This document shows positions 51,836 through 63,287 of a stretch of DNA of 64,000 nucleotides, piece by piece. How positions within the stretch are numbered: the stretch's first letter is position 1; each line of letters begins with the position of its first letter. Origin of the DNA: Paramecium sonneborni (Eukaryota; Ciliophora; Oligohymenophorea; Peniculida; Parameciidae); contig CAJJDN010000103.1 in assembly GCA_905182985.1 (NCBI GenBank), positions 1 through 64,000 on the forward strand. Direction: 5' to 3'. The translations under genes and the position numbers were made by a program. The notes below the pieces were generated by a model, which was not told the DNA's origin, did no database searches, and worked only from the letters and a program-made list of their open reading frames with translations.

Positions 51836-53779
51836 TACTTTGATATTTAAATTAAATATATATTCCAAGATTTTATTAGTATTCTGAATCATTTAATATC
51901 ATCCATCTGTTTATTCAGATTTTCACCTCTAAATTCCTTATCTTCTTCTCTTTCATCATCTATCATTTTCTCCCTCTATTCTCAAACCCTACATCTATGA
52001 TTCCTTACAATTCTCTTTTTTTTCATATCAAGAATTTCTTATCATACATAATAACATTTTATATATATATTACAATAAACTTATAATAGTATTTGTTTTC
52101 GTATTATTATCTCATTTATAGGAGATAAACGAAGCTAGAAATACTATCAAATTTAATCTTAATTTAAGAATCATCATAATTGACATTATTGCCTCAATTA
52201 TTTTATTTTTTTACTCTCAAATTAATTTAATTTATCTTTTTATATTTATATAATTCCCTTTATATATTTCAATAATCAATAATTCAATTCACATCAAACA
52301 AATATTTAGTTATTATAACTAAATCTTATTAAATACCCTATCTAAACAAATTAAATAAATCTCATTTTCTCTCTATTAATAAACCTTGTAATATTCCTTA
52401 AAAACTCAAAATTTAGAAAACTATTATAATCAACTCAATCACAATCACTATGAATATAACAAATATTAGTATTCAAATTAATTGTAAAAAAAACTAAATT
52501 ATCTCTTTAGATCTTAAAATTAAAACAATCTTGATTAAATTCAAAAAAAAATACAAGATTTATACTCCAAATTGATAGAGACTAAATAAAAAGAGAATGG
52601 CTAAAATTAATTCTTAGATAATGAATTTGTTAAATTTATCTGTTTTACTCTTGAGACTTTTTATATATCTTTTTCTACTAAACTATAATATCAATTAGAG
52701 TAATCTAAATCAATCCAAATTACAAAATAATATTGGTAAATAAATATTTTAGTGTTGGTTCTTTTCAAAACCATTTCCCATTTATATAAAATTCAAGTGA
52801 TATAATAAAATTTTGCATAATTTAAAAACTTTTATTCATTTTGAATTATTTTTTAAACTTTCTCCTTCAATGAACAAATTCTCTTTTTCTAGTTTTTTTC
52901 GCTATATTTTTTTACCAAAGTAGGAGAATATCAAATTTCTGTGACTATTTGATTACTTACATTCAATTTTTGAGTAAATTATTGAATAAAAATTTAATAA
53001 ATTAAATATTATAATAAAATTCCCCTAAAACTGCTATTTCAGTATCAATTTGATAAAATGTGTATTTTAATGTTTAGTTTTTGTGATCTTAATTTTCTTA
53101 ATACAATTTTTATTGAAATTTCATAAAACTTACATATAAATAATCTTTTATGTATGAGATTAGGTAACGTTCTTATATAAAATTATATATAATCAAGAAT
53201 CAATCAATAAGGAAATATTTAAGAATAAGATTTTTAATTGGAGCCAAGTTTAATAAAATGTTGATGATAAATCATGGAAATTTTGGTTGAGAATAGAATT
53301 GCTTTATGAATTCAACTTGTATATTGTTCATCTTGTATTTAATAATGTTATTAGCTTATTTAAATAACTATTTAAAACATCATCTATAACCAACTGACCT
53401 TCTACATTATTTATATTTTTTATAATTAATTTCATATAAAGTATAGTTAAACAATATTTTAATAAAATTTTAAATGGAAAAAATGAAAATAAATCTTAAA
53501 AAGTAAAATGAATAGATGAGTAGTTTAGAATTGATATAATAATTTAAATAGGAAAATGTAATACTTTTCATTTTAATTAAATAGAGTTGAAATTCTACAA
53601 GTATAATATAGGTTATTAAAATTAAAAGGAAGAAAATGTTTTATGAATATTGTCTAAAGTGATAAATTAATTGGGTAAAGTGATATTAAAGGTTTAATTT
53701 CGATAAAAAATTGATTTCTGAGATATTTATTATTATTTATAATATAGAGAAAGGATTTTTATTAGTTAATATAATTATA
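51836..53779. other. Longest gene-free stretch of the core
   Basis: About 1.9 kb of very AT-rich sequence without recognisable coding exons on either strand; short frames are broken by TGA. The first part may hold upstream coding sequence or the promoter of the small Myb-like gene, the last part the promoter of the NEK kinase. It is conspicuous beside spacers of 20-100 bp elsewhere. Confidence 0.45.
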
Positions 53780-55163
53780 ATGAAAAACTTTACTGTTTTT
53801 GAGAAGTTGGGAGAAGGTATTATAATTTTGATAAATGTGATTAATTTTAGGTTCATTCTCAACAGTGTTAAGAGTAAAAAGGTAATCTGATTAATAAGAA
53901 TATGCAATGAAAAAAGTAAGGATGGGATAATTAAAGGAGAAAGAGAAAGAGAATTCACTTAACGAGATTCGTATATTGGCAAGCATTTCACATCCGAATA
54001 TAATAGGTTATAAGGAAGCATTTTATGATGAATAATCTTAAAGTTTATGTGTAGTGATGGAGTATGCTGATTAAGGTGATTTATAATAATAGATATAATA
54101 ACATATACATAAGAAGTAATTAATTTAAGAAATAGAGATATGGAAAATGATATATTAAATGACTATTGGTAATAAGTAGATTTATTTAATAGCATTAAGA
54201 ACGTTACATTAAATGAAAATATTGCATAGAGATTTGAAATCTGCAAATGTATTTCTTCACTAAGGAAATTATAAATTAGGAGATATGAATGTATCAAAGG
54301 TAGCTAAAAAGGATTTGGTTTATACTTAAACAGGAACTCCATATTATGCAAGTCCTGAAGTATGGAGAGATTAGCCATATGATGCTAAAAGCGACATATG
54401 GAGTTTAGGATGTGTGGCATATGAAATGGCTGCACTTAAACCTCCTTTTAGAGCTTAAAATATGGAAGGATTATATAAAAAAGTATAAAGAGGATTATAT
54501 GAACGAATACCATCTAAATTTAGTGGTGAATTAATGACTGTTATTGGTCTATGTTTATAAGTACAAAGCAAATAAAGACCTACATGTGCTTAATTACTTA
54601 ATAATCCTATTTTATTAAGGAATGCTAGATAATTCATTATAGAAAGTAGAGTTTCATAATAAACATAATCATCTCATGCTGGTTCTAATATTCTATTATA
54701 AACTATAAAATTACCAAAAAATTTAAAGTAATTAAAAGAGAAATTACCTAAATCTAAATACTTTATTGAAAGTGTTAATAAATCTTATGATGAAAGTTAA
54801 GCTAATAGTTCATTCTTACCATAAATAAATCATACTAAAGAAATTAGACCTAATTGTTCTGTTCCACCTTTAAAGAGTGATAGATATCAATAATAATAAT
54901 AAATATAATAGAATTCATTACATGAAGAAAGATCAAAATCTATTGTTAATTCAGTTCAATTATTAGAGATGGAAAGAATAAGATAAAAGAAACTATTAGA
55001 AAAATAATAAAATTTAAAAATTAGCATCATTCATTAAAATGCTGTTCCTTATATTAATAGTTCTTCATCTTAAATTTAAAATCTGTATGCTAACAAATAA
55101 CACAATATTAGAGATGCTCAAAAATAATTTATAGAAGCACCTAAGCCAATATGGTGGGGTTGA
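53780..55163 (+). CDS. NEK-family protein kinase
   Basis: 441 residues with introns of 34 and 24 nt. The kinase domain starts FTVFEKLGEGSFSTVLRVK (glycine loop), then EYAMKKVRM with the ATP-binding lysine, HPNIIGYKEAFYDE, VVMEYADQGDL, HRDLKSANVFL (catalytic loop), KLGDMNVSKVAKK, TGTPYYASPEVWRDQPYDAK and SDIWSLGCVAYEMAAL. The metal-binding DFG is DMN here; NEKs often have DLN. The C-terminal 170 residues are Gln/Ser-rich with no domain. NEK kinases in ciliates are a large family controlling cilia length, basal bodies and cell cycle. The last 600 bp lie in a duplicated block and reappear at 55692-56293. Confidence 0.9.
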
Positions 55164-55221
55164 TAATGTATTTAATTATTTTATTGATTCTCAATATTAT
55201 TATTATTTTAAATAATTTATT

Positions 55222-55690
55222 ATGTAAGGAAATAAGAAAGAAATTAAGTTAATTGTCGTTGGTGATGGAGCAATCGGAAAAACTTGTGCTTTATATAGTT
55301 ATGTAAATGATAAGTTCCCAACTGAATATGTTCCTACTATTTTTGATAATACATTAACCCAAATTTAAATTAATGGAGAAGAATATTAATTATCATTATG
55401 GTAGAATTTTTATAAAAATTTATAGGGATACAGCAGGATAAGAAGGTTATGAAAATTTAAGGTAAGTCTGTTATTAAGGAACTGATATATTTCTTGTTTG
55501 CTTTTCTATTATAAGTAGTGCAAGTTTTGAAAATGCTTTAAAAAAGGTAATCTAAAATAATTAGATATTTTAGTGGCTCCCTGAAATTTAAGCATATTAA
55601 AAAAATGGAATAATCATGTTATTAGGATTGAAAAAAGATTTAAGAGACCCTAAAGATTCAAATCACATTTAATTCAACGTTGCAGAATAA
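55222..55690 (+). pseudogene. Truncated duplicate of the Rac-like GTPase gene
   Basis: Identical to 56352-56820 and interrupted by the N at 55691 after NHIQFNVAEQ. It is most likely the unmerged end of a contig rather than a second gene. Confidence 0.85.
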
Positions 55691-55691
55691 N

Positions 55692-56293
55692 TACAAAGCA
55701 AATAAAGACCTACATGTGCTTAATTACTTAATAATCCTATTTTATTAAGGAATGCTAGATAATTCATTATAGAAAGTAGAGTTTCATAATAAACATAATC
55801 ATCTCATGCTGGTTCTAATATTCTATTATAAACTATAAAATTACCAAAAAATTTAAAGTAATTAAAAGAGAAATTACCTAAATCTAAATACTTTATTGAA
55901 AGTGTTAATAAATCTTATGATGAAAGTTAAGCTAATAGTTCATTCTTACCATAAATAAATCATACTAAAGAAATTAGACCTAATTGTTCTGTTCCACCTT
56001 TAAAGAGTGATAGATATCAATAATAATAATAAATATAATAGAATTCATTACATGAAGAAAGATCAAAATCTATTGTTAATTCAGTTCAATTATTAGAGAT
56101 GGAAAGAATAAGATAAAAGAAACTATTAGAAAAATAATAAAATTTAAAAATTAGCATCATTCATTAAAATGCTGTTCCTTATATTAATAGTTCTTCATCT
56201 TAAATTTAAAATCTGTATGCTAACAAATAACACAATATTAGAGATGCTCAAAAATAATTTATAGAAGCACCTAAGCCAATATGGTGGGGTTGA
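55692..56293 (+). pseudogene. Truncated duplicate of the NEK kinase C-terminus
   Basis: Identical to 54562-55163, beginning mid-gene right after the N and ending at the same TGA. Regarded as assembly duplication. Confidence 0.85.
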
Positions 56294-56351
56294 TAATGTA
56301 TTTAATTATTTTATTGATTCTCAATATTATTATTATTTTAAATAATTTATT

Positions 56352-56979
56352 ATGTAAGGAAATAAGAAAGAAATTAAGTTAATTGTCGTTGGTGATGGAG
56401 CAATCGGAAAAACTTGTGCTTTATATAGTTATGTAAATGATAAGTTCCCAACTGAATATGTTCCTACTATTTTTGATAATACATTAACCCAAATTTAAAT
56501 TAATGGAGAAGAATATTAATTATCATTATGGTAGAATTTTTATAAAAATTTATAGGGATACAGCAGGATAAGAAGGTTATGAAAATTTAAGGTAAGTCTG
56601 TTATTAAGGAACTGATATATTTCTTGTTTGCTTTTCTATTATAAGTAGTGCAAGTTTTGAAAATGCTTTAAAAAAGGTAATCTAAAATAATTAGATATTT
56701 TAGTGGCTCCCTGAAATTTAAGCATATTAAAAAAATGGAATAATCATGTTATTAGGATTGAAAAAAGATTTAAGAGACCCTAAAGATTCAAATCACATTT
56801 AATTCAACGTTGCAGAATAAACTATTAAGAAAATGGGATTCGACTATAAAGAAGCTAGTGCTATGACCTAAGAAGGATTAAAAGAAGCTTTTACTTATTC
56901 CATATAAACCCTAATTAAAAAAAGGTAAGAATAAGTTTAAGTTAAAAAACCAAAGAAGTCAAATTGCTAATTAATTTGA
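56352..56979 (+). CDS. Rac/Rho-like small GTPase
   Basis: 191 residues, the usual Rac length, with introns of 25 and 27 nt. P-loop [17 protein letters not shown]; switch [15 protein letters not shown] with the Rho-family YVPT(V/I)FDN effector sequence; switch II DTAGQEGYENLRQVCYQGTD with the catalytic Gln; Rac-like [17 protein letters not shown]4 [13 protein letters not shown], where the usual T-K-x-D is L-K-K-D; G5 EASAMTQEGLKEAF. The basic tail [11 protein letters not shown] ends in a CaaX box, CQLI, suggesting geranylgeranylation and membrane anchoring; its Q is a TAA codon. Rho GTPases control actin and membrane dynamics. The gene lies 188 bp after the kinase once the duplication is collapsed. 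Confidence 0.9.
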
Positions 56980-57002
56980 TATTATTATTAATAAATAACA
57001 TA

Positions 57003-57620
57003 AATGATTGAATTATTTAGAAAGTTTTTATTAAATAGAAACATAAGTTTCAAAGAACATTCAACAAAATGAAAAGGATGATAAGAAGTATCCTAATTTT
57101 ATCGATGATATTGTTGATAAATCCTATTGATTTAATTAAATTTATTTAATATCATTACCAATTAAGATTTTAACAAAAGTGGGAAGATCACAGATTAACT
57201 GTTTTAAATAGTTTGTTAATTTTATGATACCTAAATTCTGGATTTTATTTTTGCAATAATGGAATATTGACTTTATTGATTTTACTTAAGGAAGATATTT
57301 CAAAATCTAAGAAATTACCCAAAATTAATTAGAGAATAGATATTAATTACATACTAATTAATAAAGTAATTGAATAAATGGTTCAACTATATTATTAATA
57401 AAAGAAAATATAAAAATAAGAGTTTTAACCAATTATTGAAGATTTACAATTAGTTTTGAAATATATATTAAATAGCCTAGTTATTTTTAATAATTATATT
57501 AGCATCTAAACAATATAATAATAATATATTATTTATAAAATAGAAGATCTGGATAAAGATTAAATGAAAAACAGTAAAACATTATTGATAATAAAAAGTA
57601 GTTGAAAAATATGATACAAT
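57003..57620 (+). pseudogene. Degenerate coding remains, possibly ARM-repeat protein
   Basis: Pieces in different frames: MIELFRKFLLNRNISFKEH, NEKDDKKYPNFIDDIVDKS, FQQKWEDHRLTVLNSLLIL, and NSGFYFCNNGILTLLILLKE. The helix-turn spacing and the NNGILTLLILL element recall armadillo repeats such as importin-alpha, but no single frame joins them, and I give this low weight. The part from 57230 is repeated after the N at 59276. Confidence 0.3.
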
Positions 57621-57836
57621 ATTAGTAGCAAAATGGATTCATTTGAATTTTGCAGATATTAATATCAAGAGATTATTCAAGATACTCTTAATTCTTTAAA
57701 TATAAGAGGCTATTTTACTTTGAAAAAGAAGAATGGATGAAATATAAAAGAAGAAATATAATAGTTCTGAATTTGAGTAGAATATTATAAGGAAATAAGA
57801 TTGAAATCATTAGACTTTTCAAATGTACTGGGGAAA

Positions 57837-57910
57837 GACTATAATTTAAAATTAATATAAATTTTAGAGAGCAGACTATAATTTAAAATTAATATAAATT
57901 ATAGAGAGCA
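57837..57910. repeat. Two tandem 37-bp units
   Basis: Units at 57837-57873 and 57874-57910 differ by one base (t to a in aaatt(t/a)tagagagca). They reappear at 59884-59957 only because of the large duplication around the N at 59276. Confidence 0.9.
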
Positions 57911-58324
57911 ATAAAGAAAGCTAAAAGTACATTTTTGCAAGGTAATTTTGATATTTAAAAGTAATTAAATCTATAAAATATGTATAAAATTCAACCCAAG
58001 CATTTTTTTCTTTATTTATATGATTAATTTCAATTTCCTTAATTTAGCTTATATTTTTCTTGTAACTAAATTAATAATTCATTATGAAATAATATAATTT
58101 ATCTTACATGTTTTTATTGCTTTTAAAATCAATTCTTATAATATTTGTTTCTTGAACATAATACAAAATGAACAGTTAAGATGAAAAATGAATTAGATTA
58201 TTGTAACAGTCAGCCGATAGATCCTCCTATTATTGAAAACAGAGTAATCCCAACCTATTATCTGATTGATATTCTTGAATTCTAAGATTTTTAGAGTTTC
58301 TATTAGGTTTATAATATTTTTTTA

Positions 58325-58377
58325 AAATCATCATCTTCAAGCTTAGTTTGAAAAACTTAGTTTGAAGATGATGATTT
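58325..58377. repeat. Perfect 16-bp inverted repeat (hairpin)
   Basis: The arm aaatcatcatcttcaa (58325-58340) is mirrored by ttgaagatgatgattt (58362-58377), with a 21-base loop. It lies at the end of a 53-codon frame (58181 onward). A copy at 60372-60424 comes from the large duplication. It may be a transcript hairpin or a remnant of an inverted element. Confidence 0.85.
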
Positions 58378-58530
58378 GAAAGAATTAAAATTTTAAATAA
58401 TAAAAGTTACCATTTATAGTACTTAAATATAAATTATGATATAATAAACTAATTCAAATTATATATAAATATTACACAAATCATTAATTGAATTAGATTA
58501 TAATTATATTTTCCAAAGATAATTTTATAA

Positions 58531-58755
58531 ATGAATAATCTTGGAATTTCAAATAATAGATTTCAATAGAAAGCATAATAAAAAAGATAGAAATCTCCTA
58601 ATCAACCTCATCCCATTTAATAACCTTCAATAAACAACACTAATAATAATGATAATTATGATGTTGAAATAACACCTGATCTAATCAATTCTAATTTTCA
58701 TGTTCCAATCTTTCAAGACCCTAAATTGATTGATAATCTATAGAAAAGACAATGA
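58531..58755 (+). CDS. Small Asn/Gln-rich ORF
   Basis: 74 residues starting MNNLGISNNRFQQKAQQ, with NNTNNNDNYDVEITPDLI in the middle and FHVPIFQDPKLIDNL near the end. No family is recognised. After its TGA the same frame stays open for about 75 codons (ENYSHSIANTSSRILQEYQ), so it could be a piece of a larger broken gene. It is duplicated exactly at 60578-60802. Confidence 0.3.
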
Positions 58756-61164
58756 TTATATATATAAATTAATATATTTATAGAAAACTATTCTCATTCA
58801 ATCGCAAATACTTCATCTAGAATTTTATAAGAGTATCAAGACAATTAAATTATATATTGTAAGATTCTTGAAATCGATCTTTTAAAATATACTTGTGAAT
58901 TTAGATAGAGGAAAAATCATGATTTATAATAATATATCAATAAAAGTAATCCTTTTCTTAATCTCTCTTTTTATATTTTTTAATGACATCAATAATATTT
59001 TAAGAAATGAATCATAAAATAGCAATATATTTATAAATTATTACATATTTTTATATGAATATGATTATGATTATAGATTGCTACATCAAATTAAATAATT
59101 AGATATACAAATTACTATACAATCACTAAAAAAACTAAATATTTATTTTTTTTTTAATGATAAATTTCAATCTCTATAACTTATTTTTTTCTAAAAGAAA
59201 TATATGAAAGTTTGTTTATTTTAATTTATTTATTTATGTATTAAAAAGGTTAAGATCGTAAAATTTAAGATTTCANCCTAAATTCTGGATTTTATTTTTG
59301 CAATAATGGAATATTGACTTTATTGATTTTACTTAAGGAAGATATTTCAAAATCTAAGAAATTACCCAAAATTAATTAGAGAATAGATATTAATTACATA
59401 CTAATTAATAAAGTAATTGAATAAATGGTTCAACTATATTATTAATAAAAGAAAATATAAAAATAAGAGTTTTAACCAATTATTGAAGATTTACAATTAG
59501 TTTTGAAATATATATTAAATAGCCTAGTTATTTTTAATAATTATATTAGCATCTAAACAATATAATAATAATATATTATTTATAAAATAGAAGATCTGGA
59601 TAAAGATTAAATGAAAAACAGTAAAACATTATTGATAATAAAAAGTAGTTGAAAAATATGATACAATATTAGTAGCAAAATGGATTCATTTGAATTTTGC
59701 AGATATTAATATCAAGAGATTATTCAAGATACTCTTAATTCTTTAAATATAAGAGGCTATTTTACTTTGAAAAAGAAGAATGGATGAAATATAAAAGAAG
59801 AAATATAATAGTTCTGAATTTGAGTAGAATATTATAAGGAAATAAGATTGAAATCATTAGACTTTTCAAATGTACTGGGGAAAGACTATAATTTAAAATT
59901 AATATAAATTTTAGAGAGCAGACTATAATTTAAAATTAATATAAATTATAGAGAGCAATAAAGAAAGCTAAAAGTACATTTTTGCAAGGTAATTTTGATA
60001 TTTAAAAGTAATTAAATCTATAAAATATGTATAAAATTCAACCCAAGCATTTTTTTCTTTATTTATATGATTAATTTCAATTTCCTTAATTTAGCTTATA
60101 TTTTTCTTGTAACTAAATTAATAATTCATTATGAAATAATATAATTTATCTTACATGTTTTTATTGCTTTTAAAATCAATTCTTATAATATTTGTTTCTT
60201 GAACATAATACAAAATGAACAGTTAAGATGAAAAATGAATTAGATTATTGTAACAGTCAGCCGATAGATCCTCCTATTATTGAAAACAGAGTAATCCCAA
60301 CCTATTATCTGATTGATATTCTTGAATTCTAAGATTTTTAGAGTTTCTATTAGGTTTATAATATTTTTTTAAAATCATCATCTTCAAGCTTAGTTTGAAA
60401 AACTTAGTTTGAAGATGATGATTTGAAAGAATTAAAATTTTAAATAATAAAAGTTACCATTTATAGTACTTAAATATAAATTATGATATAATAAACTAAT
60501 TCAAATTATATATAAATATTACACAAATCATTAATTGAATTAGATTATAATTATATTTTCCAAAGATAATTTTATAAATGAATAATCTTGGAATTTCAAA
60601 TAATAGATTTCAATAGAAAGCATAATAAAAAAGATAGAAATCTCCTAATCAACCTCATCCCATTTAATAACCTTCAATAAACAACACTAATAATAATGAT
60701 AATTATGATGTTGAAATAACACCTGATCTAATCAATTCTAATTTTCATGTTCCAATCTTTCAAGACCCTAAATTGATTGATAATCTATAGAAAAGACAAT
60801 GATTATATATATAAATTAATATATTTATAGAAAACTATTCTCATTCAATCGCAAATACTTCATCTAGAATTTTATAAGAGTATCAAGACAATTAAATTAT
60901 ATATTGTAAGATTCTTGAAATCGATCTTTTAAAATATACTTGTGAATTTAGATAGAGGAAAAATCATGATTTATAATAATATATCAATAAAAGTAATCCT
61001 TTTCTTAATCTCTCTTTTTATATTTTTTAATGACATCAATAATATTTTAAGAAATGAATCATAAAATAGCAATATATTTATAAATTATTACATATTTTTA
61101 TATGAATATGATTATGATTATAGATTGCTACATCAAATTAAATAATTAGATATACAAATTACTA

Positions 61165-63287
61165 TACAATCACTAAAAAAACTAAATATTTATTTTTTTT
61201 TTAATGATAAATTTCAATCTCTATAACTTATTTTTTTCTAAAAGAAATATATGAAAGTTTGTTTATTTTAATTTATTTATTTATGTATTAAAAAGGTTAA
61301 GATCGTAAAATTTAAGATTTCAATATTATAAAAGAACGAAGAGAGGATTCTTCTTACTCTCCAGTTTATATGGTATAAAAGGTATGGTTATATAAATGTA
61401 ACTGAAATTAGATGGGTAATATTATGCTATGAAAAAAGTCAATATACATAATCATAAAATCCTAGAGTATACATTAAATTAAATTCTTATTGGCATTAAT
61501 TAAATCTCCTTATATAATTCGACACGAAGACTCTTTTTTGGGTTTTAAAGGAAAAGTGCTGTATAAAATAATGGAACTTGCAACTGATGGAGACTTAGAC
61601 AGTTTATTGAAGAAACTAAAGGTGAAAGGAAAAATAGAAATTTGGAAAATCTTAATATAAAAAATATTTAATTAATACTTTAAGTCTTTTTTGTTCTAAA
61701 CTTTGATTAAGGAAATTTTTTTTTCAATATAGACATGCAAATAGTGAATAACTTAGATATTTAGGATTTTTGAAAAAAATAATAAGCGTAATAAAGAAGA
61801 AAATAGAATTATTGTTGTGAAAAAAGAAAATTCAAAAGATTTTTTATTACTGTTTCTAGAAAAAGTCTTGAAGTTTTTTGAATAAACATTCAAAAACAGA
61901 TTATAATTATTAATCATAATAAAATGGAGATATAATTTTATTTACTCATCAATAATACTTAAACTTAAATAATAAGAATTTTTTGAGATTCATTTTTTTT
62001 GATATTGATGTAGATCTAATGGAATTCTTTCTTAAAAATCATGAAATTAAGTAATTAAACCAATATTTAGATCAATTTTTTTTAAAGTTTTTAAAAAAGA
62101 AGTATTTTGATAATTTGAAAATATTTAAATATTTTTAACTTATTTTGGTTTTGGCAAATCTTGTGTATATCAAGAAATAAAAAGTTATTTGAATATGCAA
62201 CTCCAAAATATTTGAGATTTGAAAANTACAATCACTAAAAAAACTAAATATTTATTTTTTTTTTAATGATAAATTTCAATCTCTATAACTTATTTTTTTC
62301 TAAAAGAAATATATGAAAGTTTGTTTATTTTAATTTATTTATTTATGTATTAAAAAGGTTAAGATCGTAAAATTTAAGATTTCAATATTATAAAAGAACG
62401 AAGAGAGGATTCTTCTTACTCTCCAGTTTATATGGTATAAAAGGTATGGTTATATAAATGTAACTGAAATTAGATGGGTAATATTATGCTATGAAAAAAG
62501 TCAATATACATAATCATAAAATCCTAGAGTATACATTAAATTAAATTCTTATTGGCATTAATTAAATCTCCTTATATAATTCGACACGAAGACTCTTTTT
62601 TGGGTTTTAAAGGAAAAGTGCTGTATAAAATAATGGAACTTGCAACTGATGGAGACTTAGACAGTTTATTGAAGAAACTAAAGGTGAAAGGAAAAATAGA
62701 AATTTGGAAAATCTTAATATAAAAAATATTTAATTAATACTTTAAGTCTTTTTTGTTCTAAACTTTGATTAAGGAAATTTTTTTTTCAATATAGACATGC
62801 AAATAGTGAATAACTTAGATATTTAGGATTTTTGAAAAAAATAATAAGCGTAATAAAGAAGAAAATAGAATTATTGTTGTGAAAAAAGAAAATTCAAAAG
62901 ATTTTTTATTACTGTTTCTAGAAAAAGTCTTGAAGTTTTTTGAATAAACATTCAAAAACAGATTATAATTATTAATCATAATAAAATGGAGATATAATTT
63001 TATTTACTCATCAATAATACTTAAACTTAAATAATAAGAATTTTTTGAGATTCATTTTTTTTGATATTGATGTAGATCTAATGGAATTCTTTCTTAAAAA
63101 TCATGAAATTAAGTAATTAAACCAATATTTAGATCAATTTTTTTTAAAGTTTTTAAAAAAGAAGTATTTTGATAATTTGAAAATATTTAAATATTTTTAA
63201 CTTATTTTGGTTTTGGCAAATCTTGTGTATATCAAGAAATAAAAAGTTATTTGAATATGCAACTCCAAAATATTTGAGATTTGAAAA
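61165..63287. repeat. Perfect 1061-bp duplication around an N (probable assembly artefact)
   Basis: Bases 61165-62225 and 62227-63287 are identical as read, separated by the N at 62226 (offset 1062). Because this block overlaps the previous one, 158 bases (59118-59275) occur three times, at 59118, 61165 and 62227. Confidence 0.9.
61323..61690 (+). pseudogene. Protein kinase relic
   Basis: Fragments of a kinase N-lobe in two frames: GQYYAMKKVNIHNHKILEY (ATP-lysine strand) and, one frame over, ALIKSPYIIRHEDSFLGFKG with YKIMELATDGDLDSLLKKL (hinge region). After IEIWKILIQ the similarity is lost, and no catalytic HRD loop or DFG follows. The pattern is NEK-like. A second copy at 62385-62752 comes from the block duplication. 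Confidence 0.65.

Larger units (their letters stand above)
54562..56820. repeat. Perfect 1129-bp duplication around an N (probable assembly artefact)
   Basis: Bases 54562-55690 and 55692-56820 match base for base as far as I compared, separated by the N at 55691 (offset 1130). The block holds the end of the NEK gene and most of the Rac-like gene. The left copy cuts the GTPase at the N, and the right copy starts inside the kinase. Confidence 0.9.
57230..61322. repeat. Perfect 2046-bp duplication around an N (probable assembly artefact)
   Basis: Bases 57230-59275 and 59277-61322 are identical as read, separated by the N at 59276 (offset 2047). Everything in the block (ARM-like remains, 37-bp repeats, hairpin, small ORF) therefore appears twice. 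Confidence 0.9.

Noticed and set aside
53737..53958. Minus-strand ORF over the NEK kinase start
   Set aside because: The plus strand encodes the glycine loop and ATP-lysine strand of the kinase here.
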